Assembly (NCBI GenBank): GCA_944474755.1
Contig: OX104116.1
Coordinates: 3,393,494-3,457,493, forward strand
Origin: Limnoperna fortunei
Lineage: Eukaryota > Mollusca > Bivalvia > Mytilida > Modiolidae
Reading direction: 5' to 3'
DNA: 64,000 nt
The notes under the pieces are model-generated. The model did not search any database. It was not told where the DNA came from and saw only the letters and a list, made by a program, of their open reading frames with translations. A program made the translations under genes and the position numbers. Below are positions 1 to 12,600 of the stretch, piece by piece; within the stretch, counting starts at the first letter, position 1, and every line of letters starts with the position of its first letter.

Positions 1-589
1 CCGAGCGCTCCCACTTCGATTCCTTGTTCAGTCAGGTAGTCGGAGGCTGCCATCAAGGCCTTGTTTTCCATGACGTAATTCACGGTGGTTCCCTTGATGT
101 TGTTGTCCGTGTACCGCTTTTCCTTGGATTCGCGGGCAAGCTTATGCAGGTGCGGGTTCACCTCCTTCATGATGGTTCTCATTCCCTCATAGTATTCCTT
201 GAGCTAAGCGGGTGCATCCTCCTCAAGTCTGACCTCCTTCCCGTTGATGATGGCTAGGAAGGTGGTCTTGGCTTCATCCCGCGTGACTCCCTGGTAGGCC
301 ATCAGATCCGTGATCAGTTTCTCCCGGTTGGCAATGTAGGCGTCGAGCCGGGTGCACTCAATGCCATTTTCATAGCAATACCAAGAGAGTAGAGTCGGGT
401 GCGCGTTCTTCATGTCGATATCGTGAGTGTATCACGGATGCGGCGGCTCATATTCTGCAGACCGATCTTCTCGCTGGTCCAGTATCTTCTGAAATCGTTC
501 CGCTAGTAGTATCGCATTGGACATTCACCCAGGGCGTTGGTGCGATCAAGGTAGTTCTGGGCGTTCTGTTCGAGCTTCTTTCCCTTGAC
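1..589 (-). pseudogene. C-terminal part of broken viral-type replication protein
   Basis: This minus-strand reading continues in the same frame from the polymerase relic at 590-2077. It is interrupted by TAG at about 588, 510 and 201 and by a frameshift near 425. Recognisable stretches are a basic lead-in (QNMSRRIRDTL), then DMKNAHPTLLSWYC, then a helical segment ending IINGKEVRLEEDAPA, and near the window edge ENKALMAASDYL followed by EQGIEVGAL. The D-x-x-N-A-H-P pattern resembles proteins I associate with replication genes of large DNA viruses and their relatives, but I cannot name the domain. It does not look like the usual family B palm (no D-x-x-SLYP). The gene runs off the window start. 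No intact product is possible. Confidence 0.5.
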
Positions 590-2077
590 CTATCGGCTCC
601 CAAGATCATAACCTGTCGGATGCGTCACGATGTACTCCAGTTTCTGTCGGTCGATGACTTCGCGGAGGGTGATGTCTCGACCATTCTCCGACTTGAACTG
701 ACACACCTTGAAGAGCTTGGGGTTCATTGGCATTGCACCTAATTCTCGACGCATCTTGGTAAATGCCTCGACCGGCGTTGCTTCGACTAGACTCTGGAGA
801 CTGTCGCTCATGAACTTGAAACTGTCAATGAAGCGCAAGTACTGGTATTGCGTCTTCATCTTTCCTTTCTTATCCCTGTACTCTCCAACCGATACGCTCT
901 TCGTGAAGGAGATATAGCGCTCCTCCGTGTTGGAGATGTAGTCGATCTTACCCTCGGTTCTGCCTAGGTTCTTGATGAAGAGGTGACCGTCATGTCCCGC
1001 TAAGTTATGGAAAATTACGGGGACGAATTTGGGTGCCTTGAAGTTCAGATTGCAGTCACTATGGGCTGCCCCTCTGAACTTACCAGTGAGGTGGCAGTGG
1101 TCCTTCACTTTGTCCTCGCCGAGCTCTTGGTGGCAGATGGCGCACTGGATGGCTTCCTCGAACGCCTTCTTATCCTCCTCCGTCATCACCATGGGCTACT
1201 TGAAATCGTTCTGATGGTAGATGTCGCGGATGTCTTTCGTCAACCGGTAAACAAAAATCTGGGCCATGTCTTCCCCTTCCTGATGCATGGGGTAAATCAC
1301 CGGTTTCTTTACATATACAGACTCGTCGAAGCACTTAATGTGGTAGCAGAACCCAGATGGTATGTGCTTCTGGAGAATTTTGGTAGATTCACCGGCCGCC
1401 GGTCCCTCTTCGATCTTCACCTTGGTTGTGAAGCACTCGAAGTCGGCGTAGACCACGAATGGTACCTTCATCGATCTGGCGTGGTTTCGGAAAGTGACGC
1501 AGCTCCCTTAGTCCGGCATCTTGATTTTTACTGCCTTCTTCTCGTTGCCGTATTCCATGTAGCGGTCCAGGATATCTTGGCGGGTGAAATAGTTTAGTCG
1601 TGAGAGGTTCTTCCCCCAGCTATAGTGTTTTGTCTCTGCATCACCCAATAGCATGAGATCCACATGCTTCGCTTTGATGTGCTCAATATTGGATATCCTC
1701 AGTGGGTGGACGCCTCCATTCTTCTTATCCTCGAACCCAAAGACGTTCACCTTGATACCTTCGTTAAGTTTTTCAAACTTATCAATCGCCCGGAGTGAGA
1801 CTGGGAATTCAATCGCATCGAACCTAAGTTCATCCTTCCACCTAGCGTACTGGTTCACGCGGTTAGCATGCTTCTGATCCACCTTGAGGACTAATTCCAA
1901 CCTTTTCTCTGCTAGACCAGCTGCAATCGTATTTCGAATGGGCCCCCAGCTCACTTGTATGAACATCTCAACGTCATGTTTCTTCAGAGTTTTGATGATC
2001 ACTGTACCGAACACTGTCCCAAGTCCCAAGTGCCTCACGCTTATCCTGCACATCAATCTCATGCACATCATCTTCAA
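590..2077 (-). pseudogene. Family B DNA polymerase (Polinton/virus-like) relic with endonuclease VII-like insert
   Basis: One minus-strand frame covers this stretch, with in-frame stops near 1502 (TAA) and 1194 (TAG). In order it shows: an N-terminal region containing FPVSLRAIDKFEKLN and HPLRISN (2077-1508), typical of the family B polymerases (DNA_pol_B_2) of protein-primed mobile elements and viruses; an exonuclease I motif FVVYADFECF (about 1460); a Cys/His insert C-x2-C...DHCHLTGKFRG (about 1140-1090) like recombination endonuclease VII; an exonuclease II motif FHNLAGHDGHLF (about 1015); and RFIDSFKFM (about 830). The polymerase palm is not present downstream in recognisable form. The block is visibly richer in G+C than the DNA after 3 kb, which fits an integrated virus-like element. 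The assignment to Polinton/Maverick versus adintovirus or another lineage is open. Confidence 0.75.
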
Positions 2078-2084
2078 GGCTCTG

Positions 2085-2176
2085 TTTCACCCGCTCTACT
2101 AATTCATCCTTTCTCAGTTTTGAGTGTTTGACAATCCTCTCAACCCCTCCTCTTTAGCAATTTCACGAAGCTTCCT
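2085..2176 (-). pseudogene. SAP/Rho-N-like helical motif upstream of the polymerase relic
   Basis: Two minus-strand frames, joined by a one-base shift near 2140, give KLREIAKEEGLRG followed by VKHSKLRKDELVERV. This pair of helices with a K-L-R-K-x-E-L pattern resembles SAP or Rho-N type nucleic-acid-binding motifs. Its place just before the polymerase N terminus suggests it belonged to the same polyprotein or gene. The motif is short, so the call is tentative. Confidence 0.35.
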
Positions 2177-2239
2177 AATGGTTTCAACTACCCGGAACTT
2201 ACGTCCAATCGTTGATCGTCTTCGTCTTGCTGTGGAGTG

Positions 2240-2921
2240 CTCGGCAGGTTCGTTGGACTCCCCCCTCTGGCATCTCAATGGTTTCATCAGTGTTCATGTT
2301 TATATATGCCTTATCTTTCCTTGTTCCTTAGGTATTATTTTCAATTTTTGGAAGTCGATACCTCATATACCCTCTCCATCAATCCCTTCACATGCGAGTT
2401 CACAACCCCCCCCCCACAATTTTCGGGATTTCATGCAGACTTTTTCCTTTCCGACTCATCACTGATTGCAACCTCCCAGCCGTAGACGCCTTTTCCGATG
2501 GGGATTTCCTCATCGAAAAAAGTTTCTACCACCCCTTGGTTACCACGCTTCAACGTCGAAGTATCCATATCCAGTCTTCTTCGACCACTTCATACCTTTG
2601 TTGTCAATCTTAAGGGTATTCTACTCTTTCCGTCGTATTCCATTCAACTCCCGTATCACCCTCGCGCACACCCAGACCTTGGTTGTCTCAGCTTTACGCT
2701 CCAATTTCAGGATCATGCTAGGTTCATAGGCACCCTTTACGTCCAGGGCGTCTGCCACGTTGAATGTCTTCGACGATAGTTCTCGCCACTGGTGGTCTGC
2801 GCTTTAGCTCTTCCTCCTTCTTTTCCTTCTTGGCGGCTGCAAGTTCTCGCCGGGCAATCCCTTCACGTGTGGGGTGTAGAAGTCGTACGTGTGTGTCCGC
2901 GTTGATTATTTCTGAAGTCAT
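2240..2921 (-). pseudogene. Unrecognised broken ORF upstream of the polymerase relic
   Basis: A minus-strand start at 2921 (MTSEIINADTHVRLLHPTR) leads into a lysine/glutamate-rich helical stretch (AAAKKEKKEEELKRR). After a frameshift near 2750 the reading continues as VADALDVKGAYEPSMILKLE, and other frames give KWSKKTGYGYFDVEAW and FDEEIPIGKGVYGWEVAI. Together these look like a decayed gene of about 200 codons in the same GC-rich block and orientation as the polymerase relic. I do not recognise the product. It was probably a neighbouring gene of the same element. Confidence 0.35.
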
Positions 2922-4379
2922 AGTACTATCTACCCCCTCTTTCCTTGTTTCTAAGGAGTTATTTCCGAATTCTTATTCATATTTCAGGTTTCTTGGGTTT
3001 TGATTCGTCTGCACAAAACCCTGATTTTTCTGCATTTCAATCAGACTTTTCCCTTGTGGGGCAGAACCGGCACATTGACACTACTTATAGATATAAAATA
3101 AAAGGGTAATATTCACCAAATCTGCAAGTAAAATTATTGCTTCTAATTTATAAATTAGGGTCTGTTTGCTGACAATTTTCATTAAAAAGATTTTTTTCTG
3201 TAAAGGAGGTCATTGGCGGGCTGTTTGATTTAAAAATAGGCAATTCATGAACTATTTATAAGCAGTTTAGTTGACACTAGCTACTTCAGTAACGCTGAGT
3301 GATGGACGTACAGATGGACACAAAATGATTGCAAACCAGCCCTATATACTGCAAAGTATGAAACATGTATAATTCATATAGACAAATGGCGTCTTCTAAA
3401 GTAACTGCATGCACATCGGTCTGAACAACACTCATTTTACTTTTCTACTACTTTTATCGTTTGATTATTGGATATTTACCAAACCATCAATGAGGAAGAT
3501 AATAACGAGTGGTCATTTTTCTGTGTTCACGAACATTTATAGTCTGCCAAAAAGTATAAATATGTGATATTTAAAAAAACTTGTTTTATTAAGTAAAATA
3601 ACTGTTCTTTGATATCAAAATTTAATAAGGAAATAATTTTAAAAAAACAATAGTGGAAACTAATTATATTTTGTACTCTAATTAAAATTAACAACTCATA
3701 TATTAATGTTATTATAAAATTTCAAAATTATGATACAAATCTAACTAGACAAAAAATTAATGTAAGATGTGTTACATGAAATAGAGTTAATTAGCGTTCT
3801 TGAACTTAAATTATATAATAGCGAGCATCGCTGATGCGAGCTATACGGTTACAAACGTGTGTGTAAAAAAGTCACATGATCCATATAAACAAACCAATTG
3901 CAGATTGTAGCTGAGCTATCCGAAGAACATATTATTGAAGAGCATTAAACTTAATTTTAAAAAGGTGCCAAAATAATGTTGCCATAGATAAAATTTAAGT
4001 ATTTAGTTTTTGAAATAACAATGACAAATTATTTGCAATCTCTGAAACAGTGTATTTTAGATTAACATTTTTGTGACGTCACCATTACATTAGAGCAAGA
4101 CGTCAGGTCACAAATTGAATGCAGAGGAGCTATTAGGGTGATATGAAGTAACATCATGAACCATAAAATGCGCGATGCACACATTTAAGCTGCGGCTATA
4201 TTCAAATTAAAGAAGTAACATAAACTTAATACGATATAAGAGTTACATAAGATAAGGTATTTAGAAGTAAATTTAGAAAATAAGTTTTAAAAACCAGGCT
4301 TAAAGATCTTATAAAACGCTGCTTTTTCAAGAAAAACGGAAAGAGACGATATAAATACCTGGTAATAAGTCATGACAGA
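2922..4379. other. AT-rich DNA without a recognised gene
   Basis: Base composition drops sharply here from the GC-rich virus-like block to typical AT-rich intergenic sequence. No reading frame, RNA gene or repeat unit was recognised on either strand. Confidence 0.6.
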
Positions 4380-5165
4380 ACTTACTTAGTCCTCAGTGAC
4401 TCTAAATCTAATACTAAATATACTGTAGACCAAATCTGTAATATGTTAGATTTTCTTATTGACAACATATTCGACATGTTTGGAGGACATGTTTTTAAAC
4501 AGTGTTGGTATTCCAATGGGTATTAATTGTGCTCCTCTTTTCTTTGACCTGTTTTGTACTCTTATGAGGCTGAGTTCCTAGAAGTCCTGTTAAAGAAGAA
4601 AAAAAAGACACTGGCCCAGACCTTTAATTTAACCGGCATTCCGCTACATTGATGATGTTTTGTCCCTCAACAATGCTAAATTTTGTGACTATTCACATTC
4701 AATTTACCCTAGCGAGCTTGAAATAAAAGACATCATCAATACACAAAGTCAGCCTCTTATTTAGACCTACTTCTAGAAATTTACTCAGGAAAATTACAAA
4801 CTAGTTGACAAACGTGATGACTTCAAATTTCCAATAGTCGACTTCCTTCCCGTTCATCGATAGCAACATTCCAGTAGTTCCAGCGTATGGTGTGTACATT
4901 GCACAACTTAAACGTTATTCTAGATCCTGCGAGCGTTATTACGATTTTCTAGACCGATCTCTGTTGTTGACTGCTGAAATACTTGTTGTACCTAGGTTGA
5001 TCTTATCTCTTCAGACGTTTATGGTCCACACCATGACTTAATTGATCGTTTTTGGAAATCAGTGTCTCAAATAGATCTGACATTTTCGCTGAATTATAGG
5101 TAATGTTTCCTATTCCTGGATTTGACTTTTCCCTAAACATGACAATGAATTACTAATTAGAGGCA
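4380..5165 (+). pseudogene. Penelope-like element reverse transcriptase relic
   Basis: Shifting between plus-strand frames recovers LDFLIDNIFDMFGGHVF near 4445, a G-I-P-M-G-equivalent segment followed by N-C-A-P-L near 4525, the catalytic box YIDDVLSLNN at about 4644, and SELEIKDII near 4710. Downstream come a VYIAQLKRYSR-like stretch (about 4895) and LDRSLLLT. This order matches the reverse transcriptase of Penelope-like elements common in molluscs. The reading frame is broken many times and the GIY-YIG region was not found, so the copy is dead. Confidence 0.7.
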
Positions 5166-5376
5166 GGCACTGCTTACTCGTCCGGAGCACCGGAGTGCAC
5201 TCGTGGTTTTTATTGGGATCGGGTTACTCTCTTTCTGTTTGTTATGTTTATAGTTTCTGTGTTGCGTTTGTCTATATCCGGATTTGTAACTGTCCCTTGA
5301 CTTTTGGCTCTTATTGTTCGGTCGGTTTTCTTTGCTATTTTTCTTTGTACAATGATCTTTCTATGATGTGTATTTA
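5166..5376 (+). repeat. Tail repeat that follows Penelope-like relics
   Basis: The tail begins near GTCCGGAGCACCGGAGTGC and continues in a T-rich, TGTTTG-rich stretch. A diverged plus-strand copy follows the relic at 13428-13625, and minus-strand copies sit at 10385-10530, 16395-16600 and about 18190-18230. It behaves as a 3' flank or untranslated tail of the Penelope-like family. The 60-codon open stretch here is a by-product. Confidence 0.5.
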
Positions 5377-6017
5377 ACAGTCCCGTGTGTTCAGCCGTTC
5401 TGCAACGTTCTCATCACCTTTTCATTAAGTAAACACTAGAACAATACCGCTCAGAATAATGCTAAAAAAGATACAAGGGCTCGTCTACGCAGTCTCACAA
5501 ACTTACATGAATATGTGGGTGCGCGCGTATATCTTGATATTATAAGTTTAAAAGTAAATTCTTCACTACTGTGATAACAAAAAAGCTCGCGTTAATGTGA
5601 AAAATTAACGCCAAAATATGCTTTGTGAAACATGCTTGTGTCAGCATATCTATAACTAATGCACTGTATAGCTTTGCTGGACTAAACTGCACTAAGCACA
5701 CGATGAAAGTAATCCATACAGATATGAAAACAATAAATAAGTACATGTAAGTAACTAAACATTATCTACATTATGCATCCCATAATTTTAACTATGAATT
5801 GTGATTATAAATAAGTATTTGTCCTTTACTTCTTGCGTCAAATGTTTATCAAATTAAACCAAAATGCTCAATATACAAATTTAAAATAAATTAATAAAAG
5901 AACATAATTATTTCATGGTTTTTCACTTTTGTTTTTCTTCTATATTTTGCACCTTTTTAGTCAATTTTTTATACATATAAAATGTTATAATGTATTGTTA
6001 CAAAAATACTATAAATG
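5377..6017. other. AT-rich DNA, nothing recognised
   Basis: No gene, repeat or structural signal was recognised. One 68-codon open stretch on the minus strand has no coding signature. Confidence 0.5.
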
Positions 6018-6443
6018 TCAACCATATTTTAGAAATAAATTATTTTCTGCAACGGCGACCTCCTTTGCCTCCTCAATCCATCCATTCTTATCAATTAGTC
6101 AGTTGTAATTACATTGTGATATTTCAATGAATACTTACCATTTGTTTCATTTTTTTAAATTCCTGTTTGTTTGCTTTAGTTCCTAGTTTTGGTAAAGTTT
6201 TTGTCTCTCTTTTTTCCACCATCCTCATTGTTGTATAGGACTTACTATTGTTTGCAGAGTTACTTTTACATGATCCTTTTTGAGATCTGATTGTATTTAA
6301 TTTAATTACAATAGTCTTAAATGGCCGGGTTGGAAAGCATGTGCCTTGGTTTGTTGTGTTGTTGGAAGACAGTTTCAGGTATATGTGAGATGATTGAACA
6401 AAAAAGGTAACGTCTTCTGTAACATTTGCTGTAGTTCTCAAGA
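6018..6443 (-). CDS. Possible two exons of an unknown minus-strand gene
   Basis: An open minus-strand block from 6443 to 6139 is bounded by an acceptor (TTGTTTCCAG) and a strong donor (ATG|GTAAGT). It would encode about 102 residues starting LRTTANVTEDVTFF, with possible N-glycosylation sites (NVT, NNT, NTT) and a basic C terminus. The donor is phase 0. A possible last exon, 6086-6018, reads NGWIEEAKEVAVAENN and ends in a stop after 22 codons, but its acceptor (GATAAG) has a poor pyrimidine tract. No upstream exon and no family match were found. The strand asymmetry and splice signals are the only support. Confidence 0.3.
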
Positions 6444-6449
6444 CTGGAA

Positions 6450-9400
6450 ACAAGAGAAGAACATTTAAGGAAGAATTCTTAATAGTAGGAGCAGAACTTC
6501 AAAGTATATGCAATTTTTACCTGAAGCTCATACCGGGGAATAAGGAGTTTACTGGTTTGTAGGAGGAGCTTATTACACAAAAAAAACAGATACCCCGTAT
6601 TTGCCGCACAAGCATCTCTACTTTTTGTTATTGCGCCAAACCGGTATTGGATTTACATTTACATATGCTGACGATACAAAACGAGTTTCAGTGTGTGCGT
6701 CTACATTTTAGTCAACAGGAAAAGGAACGTAATTAGGCTTTTTGAACAAATTTGGGTTTGGGTGAAAACACGTTGCAAAACTTCAGCTGAGTAATGTTAA
6801 TAAAAAGTTGTATTTAATTATTATATTCCAGAATATAGATTTATATGCTAGGTACACTAAAATATTTGCTAAATTAGAACTTGATAATGAAAATGATATA
6901 AATTTTAGTTGTATAAGACGCATTAAATTTAAACAATAAGTATAAGCAGTTATAAGGAAGAAGCGGGAAAAATATTACATATGTTGCATTTAAGTCCTAA
7001 AACCTTAATACAAAACCGAAGGACACACAGCAACAAAAACAGAAGACAGTGACGCGAATTTTCAAGAAAATGATAGTAAATTTAAGCTTCTGTAAGAGTA
7101 TACAGTTCCTGCTTGTTTAAACACACCGTAAATTTGCTAGCAGTCAATCCAGTGTAAGGAGTTAAGTCCGATAAAAGGCGATACTACAATTAAATGCTAT
7201 GGTCGCGTTCACGTTATGAGATAGTCGTGAAAAAACTCAGGTTAAACGTGATTGGTCAGTAATGACTTTTGTAGTAAATATATTTTAGAACGAAACGCAG
7301 TCTTTGGTACGAAAATACGCAATAAAAGAGTTTTTAACGCATTTTTGAGGAAGAAATCGAATGTTGAATACGTAGCGGTACCTCGTGGAGTTTGAAAAAT
7401 TACCCCTTTTTTATCCTATTTTTTTAGTCAGAAAACCAATGAGAACCTATATTTTTTTATAACATCAAACGAATCATCTCTTCTTTAATATAGATATTCT
7501 ATCTTAACTTAACATTACGTTATGTTAATGAAATCATAATCGAATAGGGATATTGTCAATCAGAAAATCTAGCATATTAATGATTTGGTCATCCGTAAAT
7601 TTGTTCTTGACACTTGAATCATTTATGACAAGATAGGTCTTAGTATTGCCGACAACAATCTACGTTTTCACTTTTTTTGCAGTAAGCTAAATTAGTTGTG
7701 CCAATTTGACCTTTATTGAGTATGTGGAATAGTGGTGGACATCGTGCAAAAATCAAATGTTTTATAATATTACAAGAATAAATTATAATAATAATAGAAA
7801 AAAATTTATTGAAAACAGATCAAAATTCAGTGTTAATTTTTTGTTCCTGTTCTTTTTCATGTTATTAATTTCCAGGTAAAGGTGGTTATTCTTGGACATC
7901 ATGGTCTAAAACAAACACATGATAAAACGACAACAGTGAAATTAAATTGCTTTTATTAAAGAAATTTTTTAAACTGGTAATTTCCTGATCGTTGACATAT
8001 TAATCTAGATTAGTAGAACGGAATCACGTGTATACGTGTTTTAACTCACGTGTTTGCGTGGAAAAATTCCAGTTAAACATTTGACTTACTCATATTTTTA
8101 GTCAAAAAATCAATCTGCATAGAGACCAACTGAAACAGTTAAGAAGATTAGAAAAATGCATTATAAATTTTATGTACTTGGAACTTTTAAAGATTTTATT
8201 AGATTTATTTGACTAGATTTATTAGATTATAAAATTTACAAAAATTTCACGTTGCCCCTATAACAGTGTGTTAGGTAATTTTTTTCTCCCATGAATACAT
8301 GCCATTTGTTCTCAAAATGTATAAAATACATTCACCCATGTTAAATAAGATAAAAATAATGATATATTAGATGCAAGTCTGAGAAATACGTATAAGGTCA
8401 GAAAAAATAGTGGAGGGGATTATAAATTCTCATGCTAATTGTAAGTACAATTAGCACGGTGTTTCAGCGTTGGAAATATTGTACATGGACTGGTTTCTTC
8501 ACGAGTGTAGTACAATGCGGACATGATCCCCTTGTAAAATTTCCCAGCCTGACAAAATTCCACCTGAATCAGAATTTTTATAATGTATTTTTTTAATTAT
8601 GTTGATGTCGTACTATCTCGTATCTATAAAGGTAAACCTTAAAGAATGACTTTGTATTATGACCGAAAACAATGAATTTGAAATTCTAAATTATAATTGT
8701 CTGTCTCGAATGAGAAATTTCATTTGCAGGGCTTGATTGATGACATTTAATTCATTTGTTTGTGTAATCGAAATGGTCAATGGAAAACCGTTTTTTTGTG
8801 CAAAACTTGTAGAAAATTGAAACAGGTATCTATGGACTTAATTAATAAGTTATAATTTTAAAAAAATAATAATTTGGTTCAATAAATTGAATTGTTTGTT
8901 CGGTATAAATGGAACATTATAATTTTTTTTATAATTCATCATTTCAAGGTAATATCATAATCAAAGTCAAGGGAGTCTGTCCGCCTAGATAATTTTACAG
9001 AAGCAGTTTTCCGCCTTGTAAATCGTACAGTTGAATTTTGACCGCTTATGCGAAATTACACAGAAGGGATTTTGTCCGTCCTCCTCCCAACACACATGCA
9101 GTCCAAACGCTAGCTATGCAGGATTAAATATTATTCAGGCACTCCAACTATATTCAAATCGTCTCATTGTACCACACAACAGATATCAGAGTTGATATAT
9201 TTTATTGCCAGAGATTTAATGTGGTGTACAACCGAAATAATAAGAATAAATAAAACCAATAACAATGGGTGAAAGAAACAAAAAGGATAAAAATAAGCAA
9301 ATTGCACGAAATAGTAAATAAAGATAAATTTCCGTAATAATTATTATGCAAATCGAAATAAAGTTAATGCAATAAATGAAATTACGCCACTTAGCCACAT

Positions 9401-9631
9401 ATTGCGTTACGTGAAGAAACGTTTCGCTTTAAAATGGACGATATACAAAGTGGGAAGGTAATGCAAACATGTATTTGCTTTGCTAAAAGCTAGCCGTCTC
9501 TTAGCTTTATTTTTCTTTGTGGACAAAAATACGTCATGTTTTTAATGTTAAATGGCAATATATATTTTTATTATTTACAACACTTCATTATAAGTAAATA
9601 TGTTTAGATAGTTAAATCAGTCAACCTCAAA
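6450..9631. other. Long AT-rich intergenic stretch
   Basis: Scanned on both strands; no convincing coding region. Minor features are a perfect 10-bp hairpin at 8434-8455 (GCTAATTGTA, 2-nt loop) and a TATATATT run near 9550, about 80 bp upstream of the start codon of the WSC gene, which could be its TATA box. Confidence 0.45.
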
Positions 9632-12600
9632 ATGTACGTCAGAAGCAGCAATTTTTTAACTGTGCTAAGCATCTCTTGTTGCATCATACATGGTAAGATA
9701 GTTGATGTGAACATTGTCAGTAAGCTGGAAAAGAATTAAAGTTTTTCTCCTAACCAGAGTCATTTGTCTATAAAAGGCAGATCAGAGGCAGTATCCAAGA
9801 ATGCCTTGGGTTTAGTTCCTAGAGGCATCATATTCACCAATATAGTTGATGTAGACATGTTCGCGAAAATGTCACGCTTCGTAAATTTTAGGTAATTTCC
9901 TCCGTGTTTCTCAGTTTAAGTTTTATGATACACATTTTGTGATAAACATACATAAATCAATGCTTCTTTTCATTTTAAACAGTTTGATTCGCATTATCTT
10001 GCATATTTTTCCCTTTTTTAAATCATAACCGATTCGTGATCGCTCGGCTATTCTCGAGTGGCTACAACGGCCTATTATGATAGCTACCGCCCGTAATCAT
10101 CCCGGATTTTTGTCCCTTATTTACCTCTGCTTAATTTTTGTCCAATCGGCAGCTATGTCCCGATTACGCAGCCAATCAAGACACAACTTTGTTTATCAAT
10201 TATCCTTGAGGTACGACTGGTTTCCGCAGTTTTCTTTTGATTATTTATCCCGTCTAGCCTGCAAACTTTATTTTTAAGCTATTACATATTCAAATGCACA
10301 TTTCATAAATAATCGATACAGTGTATTTTGTTAAAAACAAAAAATGTTTTTGTATGAAAAAAAAATTCGATAATACAAAAAGAGTATTTATTTCAGACGA
10401 AGTCAAGGACAGGCAAAACCATGGTAAAACAAAAAAGAGAAGACAACAATAAAACAAACAGTAAAACAACACAAACACCAAAAATTGAGTGATACAAACC
10501 CTACTTAAAATCCGAGTCCAGATTCTCCAAAGTCGAAACAACATGCATATTTATTCTTGAAATTCTACTAAGGCAACTTTATTTTTATCAAAAAGAAAAT
10601 AGTATAAAATATCTGTTTTTGCTACTAGTCAATGCCTATATGACTGTCAAGGCAGGTATAGCTAATTCACATAACGACAAAGGCTGGGAGACATTTTACT
10701 GATGCTGTCACATTATTGTTGAAGGAAACGTGGTGTTGTTTTTATGCCATAGGGGTTTTTACCCACAAAAAGGGAGCATACATCAATAATTTAATACAAT
10801 GTATATCAAATTACTTACATTAGCAAAACTGAATCTTTTCTTTCATGTTTTAAAAAATTTCTAATATTAAAAACCTGATTATCTAAATGTTTGCAATTTT
10901 ATTTTTTGCCAATTGATTGTCAACTCGTACATAAATTTCTACGCCTTATTTTTAAGCTTGGAGAAGTTAATACATACAGTTACTTACATTAGCAAAACCG
11001 GATCTTTCTGTAATGGTTTAAAATATTAATATTTAAAATCCGGACTGATAAAATGTTTTCAATTTTATTTTTCAATTGCTTGTAAATTCTTGCATAAATT
11101 TAAGCTTTTAATTGTTAAGCTGTTGCTGTTTTAGTAATTGTAATGCCTTAACCGGTGGTAGATATATATGAGGCTCTTTTTGACTATTTATTCCTTTTCT
11201 ATATCAAAATTTTGATTATTTTATATCAAGAATCTGATTGTTTCATATCAAAAAATTAGTTTCCGATATCAAAATTAGATTGTCCGACAATGAAGTTTGG
11301 CATTTCTGTTGATACCGGAAAAAAGATTGATCTCATACTTAACAAAATTGCTGATACTAAGCAGGGGTAGTTATTAACAAGAATGGCTGTCTTATCGAAA
11401 AGCTTATAACAAATGATCAGTGTCTGGGATAACCTACAATAATACTCCGTCTGATTCTCTCCAAAACATTACCTTCAGCTGTGGTATTCGCCATCAGCAC
11501 TGGCCAATATACACCGTCACATTTGCAATATAAAAGCGAAACTCGTGTGTACAACATCATACCCCTTATGAATTATTTCTTTCTTATTTTTATATAAAAA
11601 ATGGATGAAATAGTTATACGGCGCCTCATAAATATGCATAACTAATGGATATTGTTTAGGTCATGTAATGATAAAATTTGATAGCAATGAGTTTATATGT
11701 ATCGTATTTCGAGAATCAGTTTTTTTAAAACCCTTCCGAAGAATTATTAAAGGAGTTGGTGAAGAGATATACCATAGACATACATGTAAAGGTGATCGTA
11801 GTCAGCCACCCGAATCGTTGAGGAGTGCATTCTTACCGCAGTCTGGCTTTCCGATTACACGTTCTCGGATGGGTGTTATGGGAAGTCTTCAAAAGGCAAT
11901 TCAAAACGTATTAACAGATGACCTCTGGCTTGAATTTCGTATTTTTTTGTAGTCGATGGCAGACTGACATAATACTTTAACTCACATATGAGTGAAATTA
12001 TAATATATGTGTGCGACGCTTAAAACAGCCCTTTTGACCAGTTTCAAATCAGGATATGGATTCTTTCTGAAACGAAAATGCCGATTAAAATTAGATTTCG
12101 CTAGAAGTTTCAGAATCCACCTCTATGTGGTACTCTGTGTCAGTTTTCATGAGTCGCTGTTGGTGTTAGCTCGAATGTGGGAGTTTAGGCAAATGTTCTT
12201 TTTGAGCCATGGAGAGTCCTTAAAAATGATTCGATAAACTTCAATTTCATGTCAATGATAAATGTTATTTATCATTTATTATTTATAACTAACATTAAAA
12301 ATGCCCCTTCTGGTGAAAAAAGTCAAGCACAGGTTGCAGTATAGTTCGTATCTGTGTTCTTATACACAAATAGCCACAAACAACCCTTAATCAAGCAAAA
12401 CTATTTTTTCTCAAACTTAGTCCTTTATAGTTTTTTCCATATACCTCTTTTACTCCAACTCAACCCTTTACATTCAATAAATGCAAAACATATTTACATC
12501 GTTGTCCTGTTTCCAACCCTATTTATTGCATTCAGTGAAAGTGGAAATTTAATAACATAAATTCAATTTAAGCTCATCAGTCACAGTTTGTACTAACTCA

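Noticed and set aside
1007..1597. A 196-codon open stretch on the plus strand
   Set aside because: It is the antisense shadow of the polymerase relic, whose motifs are all on the minus strand.
7870..7915. Possible exon reading GGYSWTSWSKTNT after TTTCCAG, reminiscent of a thrombospondin type 1 WSxW motif
   Set aside because: Only 15 codons, ends in a stop, no cysteines and no neighbouring exon.
11668..11952. A 94-codon plus-strand open stretch
   Set aside because: Could be an old transposon fragment, but I recognise no motif and its phase does not fit the WSC gene.
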